From positions 435,089 through 499,088 of the forward strand of contig NZ_VUKE01000001.1 of assembly GCF_009193175.1 (NCBI RefSeq): 64,000 nucleotides of DNA. Reading direction: 5' to 3'. Below the pieces are notes generated by a model. The model saw only the letters and a list, made by a program, of their open reading frames with translations, did not search any database and was not told where the DNA came from. Positions 54,928 to 63,169 of the stretch are shown one piece after another (position 1 is the stretch's first letter; every line of letters begins with the position of its first letter). A program made the position numbers and the translations under genes. The stretch is from Georgenia ruanii. GTDB lineage: Bacteria; Actinomycetota; Actinomycetes; Actinomycetales; Actinomycetaceae.

Positions 54928-56364
54928 TCAGTCGATGGTGCAGGCGGACTCGGGAACCATCGGGCGGACGCCGTCCTGCGCGGGTGCGCCCAGGAAGCTG
55001 GCGTCCTGGATGGTCGCGGTCTTCTCCTCGTTGCCGAAGCTGGCACCGAGCTTGATGCCCAGGGCGAACTCCGCCCCGAAGGACCAGCCGTCCTCGACGT
55101 TGTCGTACACCCGCTCGCTGGTCCGGCCCTCCTGGTAGAGGAGGTTGGCGAACGGGTGGTCCGCGACGGGGCTGTCGGGCCGTTGGGCGTTGGCGGGCAC
55201 GGCGACCGGCAGCCCGAAGGAGGCGTTCGAGTCCGCGGCCGTGACCCACTCCTCGACGATGTGGCGGTTGGCGTCGGTGACCTCGATCGTCGTGGTGACG
55301 ACCGTGCGGGTGTTCGAGGCGTCGGTCATCCCGGCGCTGCCGCCCTGGTCGGTGACGGGCTGGACGCCCAGGGCGGCCTTGCTGCCACCGGCGCGCTCGG
55401 CCATGAACTCGATGGAAATCACCTCGCCGTCCTTGTTCTCGGTGATCTTGTAGGCGCCCTTCTGCTCGCCCCAGGCGGAGGCGTTCCCGACGACGAGATT
55501 TCCTCCGGCCTCGCCCGAGGCGGTGAAGGCGTACGTCCGCGACGTCTCCCCGGTCTTGTGGTTCTCCGTGACGACGTACTCGTCGGCGAGCTTGCCGTCG
55601 ACGTACACCCCCAGGTTGGGGTCGATCTCCTGCGGCTCGGCGCCGTCCTTGCCCGGGATCGTGTCGCGCAGGCCGATCTTCCCGTTCCCGGAGATCTCGA
55701 TGGTCTGGGTCCAGGAGGTCTGCTCCGGCTCCTGCGGCTTGTCGAGGTAGCCGTCGGTGAGCGAGAGGTACAGGTACATGCCACCGGACGTGTCGTTCTT
55801 GAGCGACATCTGCTGCGCCAGGTACGCGTTGAGGTCGGCCTCCATGGCCGTCCAGTCGTCCATGCTGTCGAAGTTCCACTGGGAGCCGTTCTTGAAGCTC
55901 AGCCCCGCGCCGAACGACACGTCACCGCCGATCCCGGAGTCCTTCCCGCCGAGGCTGGCCCCGAAGCCGCCCGACGCCCCCAGGCTTGCGCCGTCCGTCA
56001 CCGTCACCTGCACGGTGCCGTCGGCGTTCTCCTGGACGATGAAGCCGGCGTCGTTGCCCAGCTCGAGGAAGGCGATCGTGATCTTGGCGTTGGTCTGGGT
56101 GGCCGTCTCCCGGATCGTGCAGACGGCCGGCAGGAAGTCGGCGTCGGTGGGGCCGCTCTCCTGGGGCTGGGCGACCGGCGTCCCCTCGCAGGGGCCCGAC
56201 ATGCCTACCGCGGTCGCGAGCACGCACAGCTGCTGCTGCAGCCGCGGCCCGTAGGTGGCGAAGCCGAGGACGGCCCCGCCGAACAGGAGCACGACGATGA
56301 CCACGGTGCCGAGGTGCTCCAGCGTCGCAGCACCCCGCTCGCGCTCCCGCAGCAGCGCCCTCAT
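54928..56364 (-). CDS. Large secreted/anchored protein with an Flp-pilin-like leader (478 aa)
   Basis: The N-terminus RERERG^AATLEHLGTVVIVV has a Gly at -1, Glu at +5 and a hydrophobic stretch, as in Flp/TadE prepilins cut by a type IV prepilin peptidase. Unlike a pilin, it continues for about 440 residues. Cysteines at 47, 59 and 82, glycine-rich stretches (GASLGASGGFGASLGGKDSG) and polar beta-like segments follow, and a last Cys lies near the C-terminus. No enzymatic domain is recognised. It heads an operon with a membrane protein and a lipoprotein and has the same promoter element as the flp gene. Confidence 0.78.
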   Translation of the reverse strand: MRALLRERERGAATLEHLGTVVIVVLLFGGAVLGFATYGPRLQQQLCVLATAVGMSGPCEGTPVAQPQESGPTDADFLPAVCTIRETATQTNAKITIAFLELGNDAGFIVQENADGTVQVTVTDGASLGASGGFGASLGGKDSGIGGDVSFGAGLSFKNGSQWNFDSMDDWTAMEADLNAYLAQQMSLKNDTSGGMYLYLSLTDGYLDKPQEPEQTSWTQTIEISGNGKIGLRDTIPGKDGAEPQEIDPNLGVYVDGKLADEYVVTENHKTGETSRTYAFTASGEAGGNLVVGNASAWGEQKGAYKITENKDGEVISIEFMAERAGGSKAALGVQPVTDQGGSAGMTDASNTRTVVTTTIEVTDANRHIVEEWVTAADSNASFGLPVAVPANAQRPDSPVADHPFANLLYQEGRTSERVYDNVEDGWSFGAEFALGIKLGASFGNEEKTATIQDASFLGAPAQDGVRPMVPESACTID

Positions 56365-56399
56365 GCTTCTCCCCCACGTCGGCCTGATGGTCTGCCACG

Positions 56400-56455
56400 A
56401 CGCTAGGGGCGGTTACGGACGGGTCTTGGGGCCCGTGGGCCCAAGGAGGGCCCAC
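56400..56455 (-). promoter_or_regulatory. GGGCCC-box promoter of the 478-residue gene
   Basis: On the minus strand three GGGCCC boxes occur with periods 11 and 8, the last two in TTGGGCCCACGGGCCCCAA (56444-56426). Exactly 19 nt after the CCCCA lies CCTAGCGT (56407-56400), a TAGCGT-type -10 box, 36 bp before the ATG. The identical layout is found before the flp gene. A LuxR-type response regulator is a likely binder. Confidence 0.75.
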
Positions 56456-56575
56456 CGGGGACCCGGGTCGGCGACTCGGCGGGGACGATCCGGCGCCGGG
56501 GAGCCGTCCGGGTGGTGCGGGGCGGCGGGGAGCCGGACGGCGGGTGGTGCCAGGCGGCGCGGGGCCGCCTGCGGC

Positions 56576-57847
56576 TCAGCGGCGCGCGCGGGCGCGGGCG
56601 CGGGCGTAGAGGGCGTCCGCGGCGGCGAGGACGTCGGCCCAGTCCGCCGCGGGGGCGACCCGCCGGTTGTGCGCGAGCAGCCCGGCGAGCAGCCCGTCCT
56701 CGCGGGCCAGTCGCACCAGCGCGGCCGCGAGCGCGGCGTCGGCGGCGCCGTCGTCCAACCCGTCCGCCCGGTCGGGGGTGAGGAGCCCGTCGACGCCGTC
56801 GCGGACGAACTCGCTGACCCCGGTCCCGCGTCCGGCGACGACGGCGAGCCCGGCGGCGCGCGCCTCGAGGGCGGCGATGCCGAAGGCCTCCAGGCGCGCC
56901 GGGGCGAGGAAGACGTGCTCGCCGCGGTACCGGCCGGCCAGCGCGGCCCGGGGCAGGCGGCCGGCGACCTCGACGACGTCGCCGAGGCCGCGGCGGGCGA
57001 CCTCGGCGCGCACGGCCCGCTCGGCGGGCCCGGACCCGACGAGGGTGAGGTGGAGGCGGGGGCGGCCGGCGGCGTCGCGCCCGAGGCGCTCGTGCGCCGC
57101 CGCGATGACCCGCACCAGCGGCACGGGCCGCTTGCGCGGGGCCAGCCGCTGCGTGGCCACCACCCGCAGCGGGCCGGCGGGCGGCAGCGAGACGCCGGGC
57201 ACCGAGGACCCACCGGCCGGCTGCGCGGCCGGGCCGGCCCCGTCGTCGTCCGGCCCGGCCGGCGGCGCCCAGGCGGCGACGTCCAGCCCGTTGGGCACGA
57301 CGAGCACGTCGGCCGGGTCCACGGCGAGCACGCGCGCCACCCGCTCCCCCGCCACGGCGGAGACCGCGGAGAGGGCGACGGCGGCGCGGCGCCACCCCGC
57401 CAGCGCGGCGCCGGCCCGGTACAGCGGCACGACGCCATCGAGCATGCAGTGCCAGGTGACCGCCAGGGGCAGGCCGAGGCGGCGGGCCGCCCGGGCGCCG
57501 GCGTGGGCGAACGGGGAGACCACCCCGGCGTGCACGTGCACGATGTCGGGCCGCAGCTCGCGCAGGGCCCGCCGCAGCAGCAGCCCCTCGAGCGGGTGCA
57601 CCGGGACCCCGAAGGTCAGCGGCGTGGCCAGCCGGTGGACCGTGGGACCGCCCGGCTCGGCGGCCGCGCCGTGACCGCTCCCGCCGGGGTGCCCGACGCC
57701 GGCCGCCGCCGCGCCGGTGGCGGTGAGCACGTGCACGTCGTGGCCGGCGCGGGCCTGGCGCACCGCGAGGTCGTGCACCTGGGTCTCGATCCCGCCCACC
57801 CGTGGCGGGTAGCAGTCGGAGACGTGGACGACGCGGAGCCGGCTCAC
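56576..57847 (-). CDS. Glycosyltransferase family 4 protein (423 aa)
   Basis: A GT-B fold glycosyltransferase. The N-terminal domain starts [20 protein letters not shown], and the C-terminal domain has the donor-binding [20 protein letters not shown] and [12 protein letters not shown]. Such retaining enzymes move sugars from nucleotide-sugars (often GDP-mannose) onto lipid or protein acceptors of the envelope. The GTG start overlaps the guaA stop (GTGA), so the two are translationally coupled even though their tasks differ. The C-terminus ends in an Arg/Ala run. Confidence 0.92.
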   Translation of the reverse strand: MSRLRVVHVSDCYPPRVGGIETQVHDLAVRQARAGHDVHVLTATGAAAAGVGHPGGSGHGAAAEPGGPTVHRLATPLTFGVPVHPLEGLLLRRALRELRPDIVHVHAGVVSPFAHAGARAARRLGLPLAVTWHCMLDGVVPLYRAGAALAGWRRAAVALSAVSAVAGERVARVLAVDPADVLVVPNGLDVAAWAPPAGPDDDGAGPAAQPAGGSSVPGVSLPPAGPLRVVATQRLAPRKRPVPLVRVIAAAHERLGRDAAGRPRLHLTLVGSGPAERAVRAEVARRGLGDVVEVAGRLPRAALAGRYRGEHVFLAPARLEAFGIAALEARAAGLAVVAGRGTGVSEFVRDGVDGLLTPDRADGLDDGAADAALAAALVRLAREDGLLAGLLAHNRRVAPAADWADVLAAADALYARARARARR

Positions 57848-59460
57848 TCCCACTCGATGGTCGCGGGCGGCTTGGAGGTCACGTCGAGGACGACCCGGTT
57901 GATCTCCGGCACGGCGTTGGTGATCCGCGTGGAGATCGTCGCCAGGACGTCGTACGGCACCCGGGACCAGTCCGCGGTCATGGCGTCCTCGGAGGAGACC
58001 GGGCGCAGCACCACCGGGTGGCCGTAGGTGCGCCCGTCGCCCTGCACGCCGACGGAGCGAACGTCGGCGAGCAGGACCACCGGGCACTGCCAGATGTCGC
58101 GGTCGAGCCCGGCCTTGCTCAGCTCCTCGCGGGCGATGGCGTCCGCCGCCCGCAGGATCTCCAGCCGCCCGGCGGTGACCTCGCCGATGATGCGGATGCC
58201 CAGGCCGGGGCCGGGGAAGGGCTGGCGCCACACGATCTGCTCGGGCACGCCGAGCTCGAGGCCGACGGCCCGGACCTCGTCCTTGAACAGCGTGCGCAGC
58301 GGCTCCACCAGCTCGAACTGCAGGTCCTCGGGCAGGCCACCGACGTTGTGGTGGGACTTGATGTTCGCCGCGCCCTCGCCGCCGCCGGACTCGACGACGT
58401 CGGGGTACAGCGTGCCCTGGACGAGGTACTTCACGTCGCCCGCGCCGTCGCCGGCCTCGGCGACGATCTCGCGCGCGGCGTGCTCGAAGGCGCGGATGAA
58501 CTCCCGGCCGATGATCTTGCGCTTGGTCTCGGGGTCGGTCACACCCTTGAGCGCGTCGAGGAAGGTCTGCGAGGCGTCGACCACCTTGAGGTTGACGCCC
58601 GTGGCGGCCACGAAGTCCTTCTCCACCTGCTCGGCCTCGCCGGCGCGCAGCAGCCCGTGGTCGACGAAGACGCAGGTGAGCTGGTCCCCCACGGCCCGGT
58701 GGACGAGCGCGGCGGCCACGGAGGAGTCCACGCCGCCGGACAGCCCGCAGATCACGCGGTCCTGGCCGACCTGGGCGCGGATGGCCTCGACCTGCTCGGC
58801 GATGACGTTGCCGGGCGTCCACGTCGGCTCCAGGCGGGCGCCGTCGTAGAGGAAGCGCTCGAGGGCCTCCTGGCCGAGCACCGAGTGCTTGACCTCGGGG
58901 TGCCACTGCATGCCGTACAGGCGCCGGTCGGGGTCCTCGAACGCCGCGACCGGGGAGCCCTCGGAGGTGGCCAGCACCTGGAAGCCCTCGGGGGCGGCCT
59001 GGACGGCGTCGCCGTGGGACATCCACACCGTCTGCTGGGTGGGCGAGCCGGCGAGGAGCTCGCCGGCGGCCTGGAGCTGGACCACCGTGGAGCCGTACTC
59101 GCGGGAGCCGGTCTGGGCCACCCGGCCGCCGAGCGCGCGGGCCATCGACTGGAAGCCGTAGCAGATGCCGAGCACCGGCACCCCGGCCTCGAACAGCGCC
59201 GGGTCCGTGCTCGGGGCGTCGTCGGCGTACACCGACGCCGGGCCGCCGGAGAGGATGATCGCCGCCGGGTCCTTGGCGAGCATCGCGTCCACGCTCATCG
59301 TGTGCGGGACGATCTCGGAGTACACGTGCGCCTCGCGCACGCGCCGGGCGATCAGCTGGGCGTACTGGGCGCCGTAGTCGACGACGAGCACGGGGCGCTC
59401 GGTGCCGGCGGGCGCCTCGGGCTCGGTCGTCGTGGGCCGGGGCAGGTCTGAGGTGCTCAC
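57844..59460 (-). CDS. guaA: GMP synthase (glutamine-hydrolysing) (538 aa)
   Basis: GuaA converts XMP to GMP. A class I glutamine amidotransferase domain ([19 protein letters not shown], nucleophile Cys in [11 protein letters not shown], then MQWHPEV) is joined to an ATP-pyrophosphatase domain. The latter has the PP-loop [17 protein letters not shown] and the C-terminal dimerisation region ending PPATIEWE. The GTG start follows TATCCT by 6 nt, so the mRNA is probably leaderless. An 18-bp palindrome just upstream separates it from the lipoprotein gene. Confidence 0.97.
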   Translation of the reverse strand: MSTSDLPRPTTTEPEAPAGTERPVLVVDYGAQYAQLIARRVREAHVYSEIVPHTMSVDAMLAKDPAAIILSGGPASVYADDAPSTDPALFEAGVPVLGICYGFQSMARALGGRVAQTGSREYGSTVVQLQAAGELLAGSPTQQTVWMSHGDAVQAAPEGFQVLATSEGSPVAAFEDPDRRLYGMQWHPEVKHSVLGQEALERFLYDGARLEPTWTPGNVIAEQVEAIRAQVGQDRVICGLSGGVDSSVAAALVHRAVGDQLTCVFVDHGLLRAGEAEQVEKDFVAATGVNLKVVDASQTFLDALKGVTDPETKRKIIGREFIRAFEHAAREIVAEAGDGAGDVKYLVQGTLYPDVVESGGGEGAANIKSHHNVGGLPEDLQFELVEPLRTLFKDEVRAVGLELGVPEQIVWRQPFPGPGLGIRIIGEVTAGRLEILRAADAIAREELSKAGLDRDIWQCPVVLLADVRSVGVQGDGRTYGHPVVLRPVSSEDAMTADWSRVPYDVLATISTRITNAVPEINRVVLDVTSKPPATIEWE

Positions 59461-59484
59461 CGGCCCAGGATAGGCGGCGGACGA

Positions 59485-59502
59485 ACGCCCGGCGCCGGGC
59501 GT
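59485..59502. terminator. Hairpin between the lipoprotein gene and guaA
   Basis: ACGCCCGGCGCCGGGCGT is an 18-bp perfect palindrome 14 nt after the lipoprotein stop and about 25 nt before the guaA start. It probably ends the OmpA-lipoprotein transcript just ahead of the guaA promoter. Confidence 0.6.
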
Positions 59503-59516
59503 CCGTGCGCCGGGCG

Positions 59517-60143
59517 TCACTTTCCGCCCTGCTCCGCGGTGCGGGTGACCGGGACGTCGCTCAGCTCGGGGAAGCCCGGCACGTAGACGGTCGCGGTCTG
59601 CGCCGCAGGGTCGAGCGGCGGGTACGTGGCGTACAGGTGCACGCCGTCGGTGTCGATCGTCTTCGGGTGCGCGGAGCACAGGCAGAACGAGGCCTCGTCG
59701 CTCTCCGCGCCGTCCTCGTACCCCAGGTAGGGCGCGTACGTCGTGCCGGACGCCGGGTCGCCGATCTTGACGTCCCGGACGTCCGCCGTGAGCGGGGTGA
59801 GGGCGTTGAAGGCCTGCAGCGACACCGACTCCTCCCCGCTGGTGGCGTAGAGGGTGAAGCGCAGGAGCGTGCTCTCCGGGCCGGCGGTGACGGCCTCGAC
59901 CGTGATGCGCGCCGGCGTGCGACCCGAGCCGTTGTCGACGATCTCCCCGTCGGCCTCCGCGATCGGCTCCGCGGCGTCGGCGGCGCCGAAGATCGCGCCG
60001 GTGACCTCCTCGACCGTGCGCTCGGGGGTCTGGGCGGCCGTCGGGCTCGCCGTGCCGGCGCCGCCGTCCGCCTCGGCGGACCCGGTGCACCCGGCCAGCA
60101 GCAGCACCGCGGCCACGCCCGTGACGACCCGTCGCATCCTCAT
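59517..60143 (-). CDS. Lipoprotein downstream of the OmpA-like protein (208 aa)
   Basis: The signal peptide ends in LLLAGC (Cys19) and a Ser/Thr/Ala-rich linker follows. The mature part is beta-rich, with [20 protein letters not shown] and a [12 protein letters not shown] cysteine pair in the middle. It resembles no characterised family that I can name. Its ATG overlaps the OmpA-like stop by 4 nt, so it is probably a partner of that protein in the envelope. Confidence 0.8.
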   Translation of the reverse strand: MRMRRVVTGVAAVLLLAGCTGSAEADGGAGTASPTAAQTPERTVEEVTGAIFGAADAAEPIAEADGEIVDNGSGRTPARITVEAVTAGPESTLLRFTLYATSGEESVSLQAFNALTPLTADVRDVKIGDPASGTTYAPYLGYEDGAESDEASFCLCSAHPKTIDTDGVHLYATYPPLDPAAQTATVYVPGFPELSDVPVTRTAEQGGK

Positions 60144-61219
60144 CGCTCCTCGCTCACCTGGTAGACCACCGTCACCCGCCGGTTGGCCGCGCGGCCCTCC
60201 TCGGTGGAGTTGTCGGCCACGGGCTCGGACGGTCCCCGGCCCGCGACGGCGAGGGTGACGCCGGCGTCCTGGACGACCGGGGCGAGCAGGTCGGCGACGG
60301 CCTGGGCCCGCTGCTCCGAGAGTGCCTGGTTGTCCACCGCGCCCCGCACGGAGTCGGTGTGCCCGGTCACGGCGACCTCGCCCACGCCGCGGGCGGCGAT
60401 GTCGCGGGCGATCTCCTCCACCCGGGCCCTAGCCTCGGCCGAGACCTCCGCGGAGTCGACGGCGAAGAGGACGTCGGCGTCGAAGGTCACCTCGACCTGG
60501 TCGGGGCTCTCCGCTACGGCGGCCGTCCCGGCCTGGTCCTCGCTGCGGGCCACCAGGTCGAAGGTGACGGCGGCGGGGTCGGCGGCGGCGATCTGGCCGG
60601 CCGAGGGCAGCTTCGGCCAGCCCTCGCCGAGGACCGTGAACGACTCGCCCACCGCCGGCTCCAGCGGCCCGTTCTCGACCGGCACGCTGGAGGCGGTGAC
60701 GCCCCACTCGAACTGCAGGTCGACGGAGGTGGTGCCCGCCGGCAGCTCGGGGAACACCGCGAAGAACGTGACGAGCTGACCGGGCTCGGCCTCCATGCCG
60801 ATGGTGCTCGAGGTGAGGGCGACGTCGCCGTGCAGCGGCCGGTAGGCCGTCAGCGTGCTCGTGTCGACGAGGGCGAGGTTGGCGACGTCGTTGAGGCGGT
60901 AGGGCGAGGGTGCCGGCTCGAACGCGGTCGTGCCGGCGAAGTGGTCGGCCTGTCCCTCGGCCACCCCGACCGAGAAGTAGACGGCCGTGCCGCCGTCGAC
61001 GCGCCGGACGCCGTGCACGGCGCCGGTCACCTCGGGGTTCGCGGCGAGGAAGAACGACGGGTAGCTGAACGTCGCACGCACCGGGATCTCCGGGGAGCCG
61101 AGCTCGTCGGCCGGCGCCGGGGTCTGCGCGGTCGCGGGCAGGCCCGCGGCCAGCACGGCGAGGCCGACGCCAAGACCCGCCGCGCGCACGGCGCGGCGGC
61201 GGTGGGGCCCGATCTCCAT
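60140..61219 (-). CDS. OmpA-family cell-wall-binding protein (359 aa)
   Basis: A Sec signal peptide ([23 protein letters not shown]) leads to a mature domain of unknown function (residues 35-235). A C-terminal OmpA-like peptidoglycan-binding domain follows: [40 protein letters not shown] and [20 protein letters not shown]. The conserved Asp and Arg that hold diaminopimelate are in place. In monoderms such proteins tie envelope structures to the wall. AAGGGA precedes the ATG. The gene is 74 bp downstream of the TadG-like gene and may be in the pilus operon. Confidence 0.88.
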   Translation of the reverse strand: MEIGPHRRRAVRAAGLGVGLAVLAAGLPATAQTPAPADELGSPEIPVRATFSYPSFFLAANPEVTGAVHGVRRVDGGTAVYFSVGVAEGQADHFAGTTAFEPAPSPYRLNDVANLALVDTSTLTAYRPLHGDVALTSSTIGMEAEPGQLVTFFAVFPELPAGTTSVDLQFEWGVTASSVPVENGPLEPAVGESFTVLGEGWPKLPSAGQIAAADPAAVTFDLVARSEDQAGTAAVAESPDQVEVTFDADVLFAVDSAEVSAEARARVEEIARDIAARGVGEVAVTGHTDSVRGAVDNQALSEQRAQAVADLLAPVVQDAGVTLAVAGRGPSEPVADNSTEEGRAANRRVTVVYQVSEER

Positions 61220-61293
61220 GGACGATCCCTTCGAGTGGTTCTGTCCGGACAAGTCCGATTAAAGCCGGTGCGCGGCGGACGTGCCCCGGCCGC

Positions 61294-61962
61294 TCACGCG
61301 ACGAGGCGCGGCAGGAGAGGTTCGCGGAGCGCGTCGCGGAGGGCGCCGGCGAGGTCCGTGAGGTCCTCGCCCTGCCAGCTCAGGACGCCGGCGCAGGTGA
61401 ACGCGTAGAGCGTGGGCGCGGGCGACGGCTCCGGCGTCGCCTCCTCCCCCTCCGGGGTCGGCGACGGCGTCGGAGGGGGCTCGGGGGCCTCCTCGCCGAG
61501 CCGGCAGGCGCCCAGGTCGAGCCCGTTGCCGAGCTGGGCGACCGCCCGGGCCTCGACGGGGCTGGTGCCGGCGGCGCCCGGCTCGTTCAGGCGCACCCGG
61601 ACCTCTACCCGGCGGCCGGACCGGTCGTACTCGCGGAGCGAGGCGCCGTTGCGGCCCGCCATGGTCGCGGCCGCCGTCGCGTCGCCCGTGGTGCCCGGCA
61701 GGAGGTCGAGCAGGCTGTCGCCCGGTCGCAGCGAGACCACGCCCCGCAGGAGGTGGTCACGCAGGTGCTCGGCGCCGCCCAGGGCGGCGGCGTCGGCGGC
61801 CGTCTGCGCCCGCGAGCTCTGCTCGGTGCCGCTGAGCAGGGGCAGGACGGCGAGGAAGACGAGCGCCAGCGCGCCGAACGCGCCCAGCAGGATCAGGCCC
61901 GCCGTCGCGGCGCCGCGGTCGGCGACCCGGCCGCCGAGGCGGCGCCGGACGACGTCGAGCAC
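61294..61962 (-). CDS. TadG-like pilus-assembly / pseudopilin protein (222 aa)
   Basis: After a basic N-terminus comes DRGAATAGLILLGAFGALAL, a pseudopilin-type membrane helix, and the family phrase SRAQTAADAAALGGAEHLRD that follows it in TadG-like proteins. The rest is extracytoplasmic, with a Pro/Thr-rich stretch (PTPSPTPEGEEATPEPSPAP) and two cysteines. The GTG at 61962 has GGAGGGAAG just upstream; longer in-frame starts lack one. It probably assists the Flp pilin encoded 121 bp upstream. Confidence 0.82.
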   Translation of the reverse strand: MLDVVRRRLGGRVADRGAATAGLILLGAFGALALVFLAVLPLLSGTEQSSRAQTAADAAALGGAEHLRDHLLRGVVSLRPGDSLLDLLPGTTGDATAAATMAGRNGASLREYDRSGRRVEVRVRLNEPGAAGTSPVEARAVAQLGNGLDLGACRLGEEAPEPPPTPSPTPEGEEATPEPSPAPTLYAFTCAGVLSWQGEDLTDLAGALRDALREPLLPRLVA

Positions 61963-62083
61963 TGTGCTTCCCTCCTGCCGGGCGTAGCCCGGCCGTGCCC
62001 GCCGCGCGGTGCGCGCCGAAGGCGGCGCCCCCCTGCGGCGCCTCCTTGCGTCCATGGCGCGGCGGCCGGGGCCGCCGAGGGTC

Positions 62084-62287
62084 TCAGCCGGCGTTGCCGA
62101 TCTTGTCGAGCTGGGTCGTGATCTTCTCGCCGAGGTTGAAGCTGTTGAACGCGGTCACGGCCGCGACAACGAGAATGGCGACGATGACGACGACGCCGAG
62201 GTACTCGAGGGTGCCCTGACCGGCGTCGCGGCGGTCGAGCAGCTCCTGCAGGCGGACCTTGGCGCGCACGTAGAGTCGGGTGGACAT
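62084..62287 (-). CDS. flp: Flp-type (class IVb) pilin (67 aa)
   Basis: A complete Flp prepilin. A 23-residue basic leader ends in DAG, with cleavage expected at G23^Q24. The mature start QGTLEYLGVVVIVAIL has Glu at +5 and Tyr at +6, followed by a 20-residue helix and a short polar tail (FNLGEKITTQLDKIGNAG). The 44-residue mature length is typical. GAAGGAG precedes the ATG. No Tad ATPase, secretin-like or prepilin peptidase gene is inside this window, so the assembly machinery must lie beyond the right edge or elsewhere. Confidence 0.9.
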   Translation of the reverse strand: MSTRLYVRAKVRLQELLDRRDAGQGTLEYLGVVVIVAILVVAAVTAFNSFNLGEKITTQLDKIGNAG

Positions 62288-62347
62288 GTCTGCTCCTTCA
62301 TCTGCTGCCTGGGTGGTCGAGCCGGACGGCTCGCCCCGACAGCCCTC

Positions 62348-62404
62348 ACGCTAGGAAGCGCGGCGGCGAAACCGTGGGGCCCACGGGCCCAACGCCGGGC
62401 CCAA
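62348..62404 (-). promoter_or_regulatory. GGGCCC-box promoter of the flp gene
   Basis: On the minus strand three GGGCCC boxes lie with periods 12 and 8; the last two form TTGGGCCCGTGGGCCCCA (62392-62375). After exactly 19 nt comes CCTAGCGT (62355-62348), 61 bp before the flp start. Box order and spacing to the -10 equal those before the 478-residue gene. Confidence 0.75.
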
Positions 62405-62479
62405 CCCCGCCCGGCCCCCGCCGTGCGGGGCCCAGGCCCGTCCCGCCGCGCCGGCCCGGGCCCGCCCCACCGCCGGACG

Positions 62480-63169
62480 TCACGCCCCGGACAGCCACCA
62501 CGCGATCGCCTCCGCCCGGGTGCGCACCCCCAGGCCGGCGAAGATCCGGTTGACATGGTTCTTGACGGTCTTCTCCGACAGGAACAGCTGCCGGGCGATC
62601 TCCCCGTTCGTCTTGCCCTCCGCGATGGCGTCCATGACCTCCCGCTGCCGCTCGCTCAGGCAGTTCTCCGGCCGCCGCGGCGCGGCGGGCTCGCGCTCCC
62701 GGGCCCGGGCGGTCCGCAGCGCCTGGGCGGCCGGTGGAGAGAGCAGGAACGCGCCGCGCGCGACCGCCAGGATGCTGGCCTCGAGCTCGCCGCTGTCGAA
62801 CTGGCCGTGCACCAGGTACCCGCCGGCGCCCGCCTCGACGGCGGCCTCGACCACGTCGGGGGCCTCGGAGTAGGTGAGCATGAGCACCTTGGTCCACTGC
62901 GACACCTCGCGGGCGACGGCCACCCCGTCCCGGCGCGGCATGCGCACGTCGAGGAGCACCACGTCCGGCAGGGTGGCCCGCACCAGGTCCACCGCGGCCT
63001 CGCCGTCGCCGGCCTCGCCGACGAAGCGCAGCGTGTCGGAGGCCTCGACCAGCGCCCTCAGCCCCATGCGGATCACCGCGTTGTCGTCGACGATCGCCAC
63101 GCCCACCTGGGCGCGCCACAGCGCCGCCGGGTCGGACTCCGGCGGGACCAGCTCGCTCACCTCAGTCAT
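62480..63169 (-). CDS. NarL/FixJ-family response regulator of the pilus region (229 aa)
   Basis: The receiver has acidic Asp28/Asp29 and phosphoacceptor Asp74 (VVLLDVRMPRR). The conserved Lys expected after GYLV is replaced by His (GYLVHGQ, residue 121). A LuxR-type helix-turn-helix occupies the last 65 residues (CLSERQREVMDAIAEGKTNG, then EKTVKNHVNRIFAGLGVRTR). The ATG overlaps the kinase stop by 8 nt. Its position directly before the flp promoter makes it the prime candidate for the factor bound at the GGGCCC boxes. Confidence 0.92.
   Translation of the reverse strand: MTEVSELVPPESDPAALWRAQVGVAIVDDNAVIRMGLRALVEASDTLRFVGEAGDGEAAVDLVRATLPDVVLLDVRMPRRDGVAVAREVSQWTKVLMLTYSEAPDVVEAAVEAGAGGYLVHGQFDSGELEASILAVARGAFLLSPPAAQALRTARAREREPAAPRRPENCLSERQREVMDAIAEGKTNGEIARQLFLSEKTVKNHVNRIFAGLGVRTRAEAIAWWLSGA

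Noticed and set aside
61230-61262. TGTCCGGACA-like palindrome before the OmpA gene as a transposon end
   Set aside because: No matching second end, no target duplication and no transposase are present; a plain dyad or chance palindrome is more likely.
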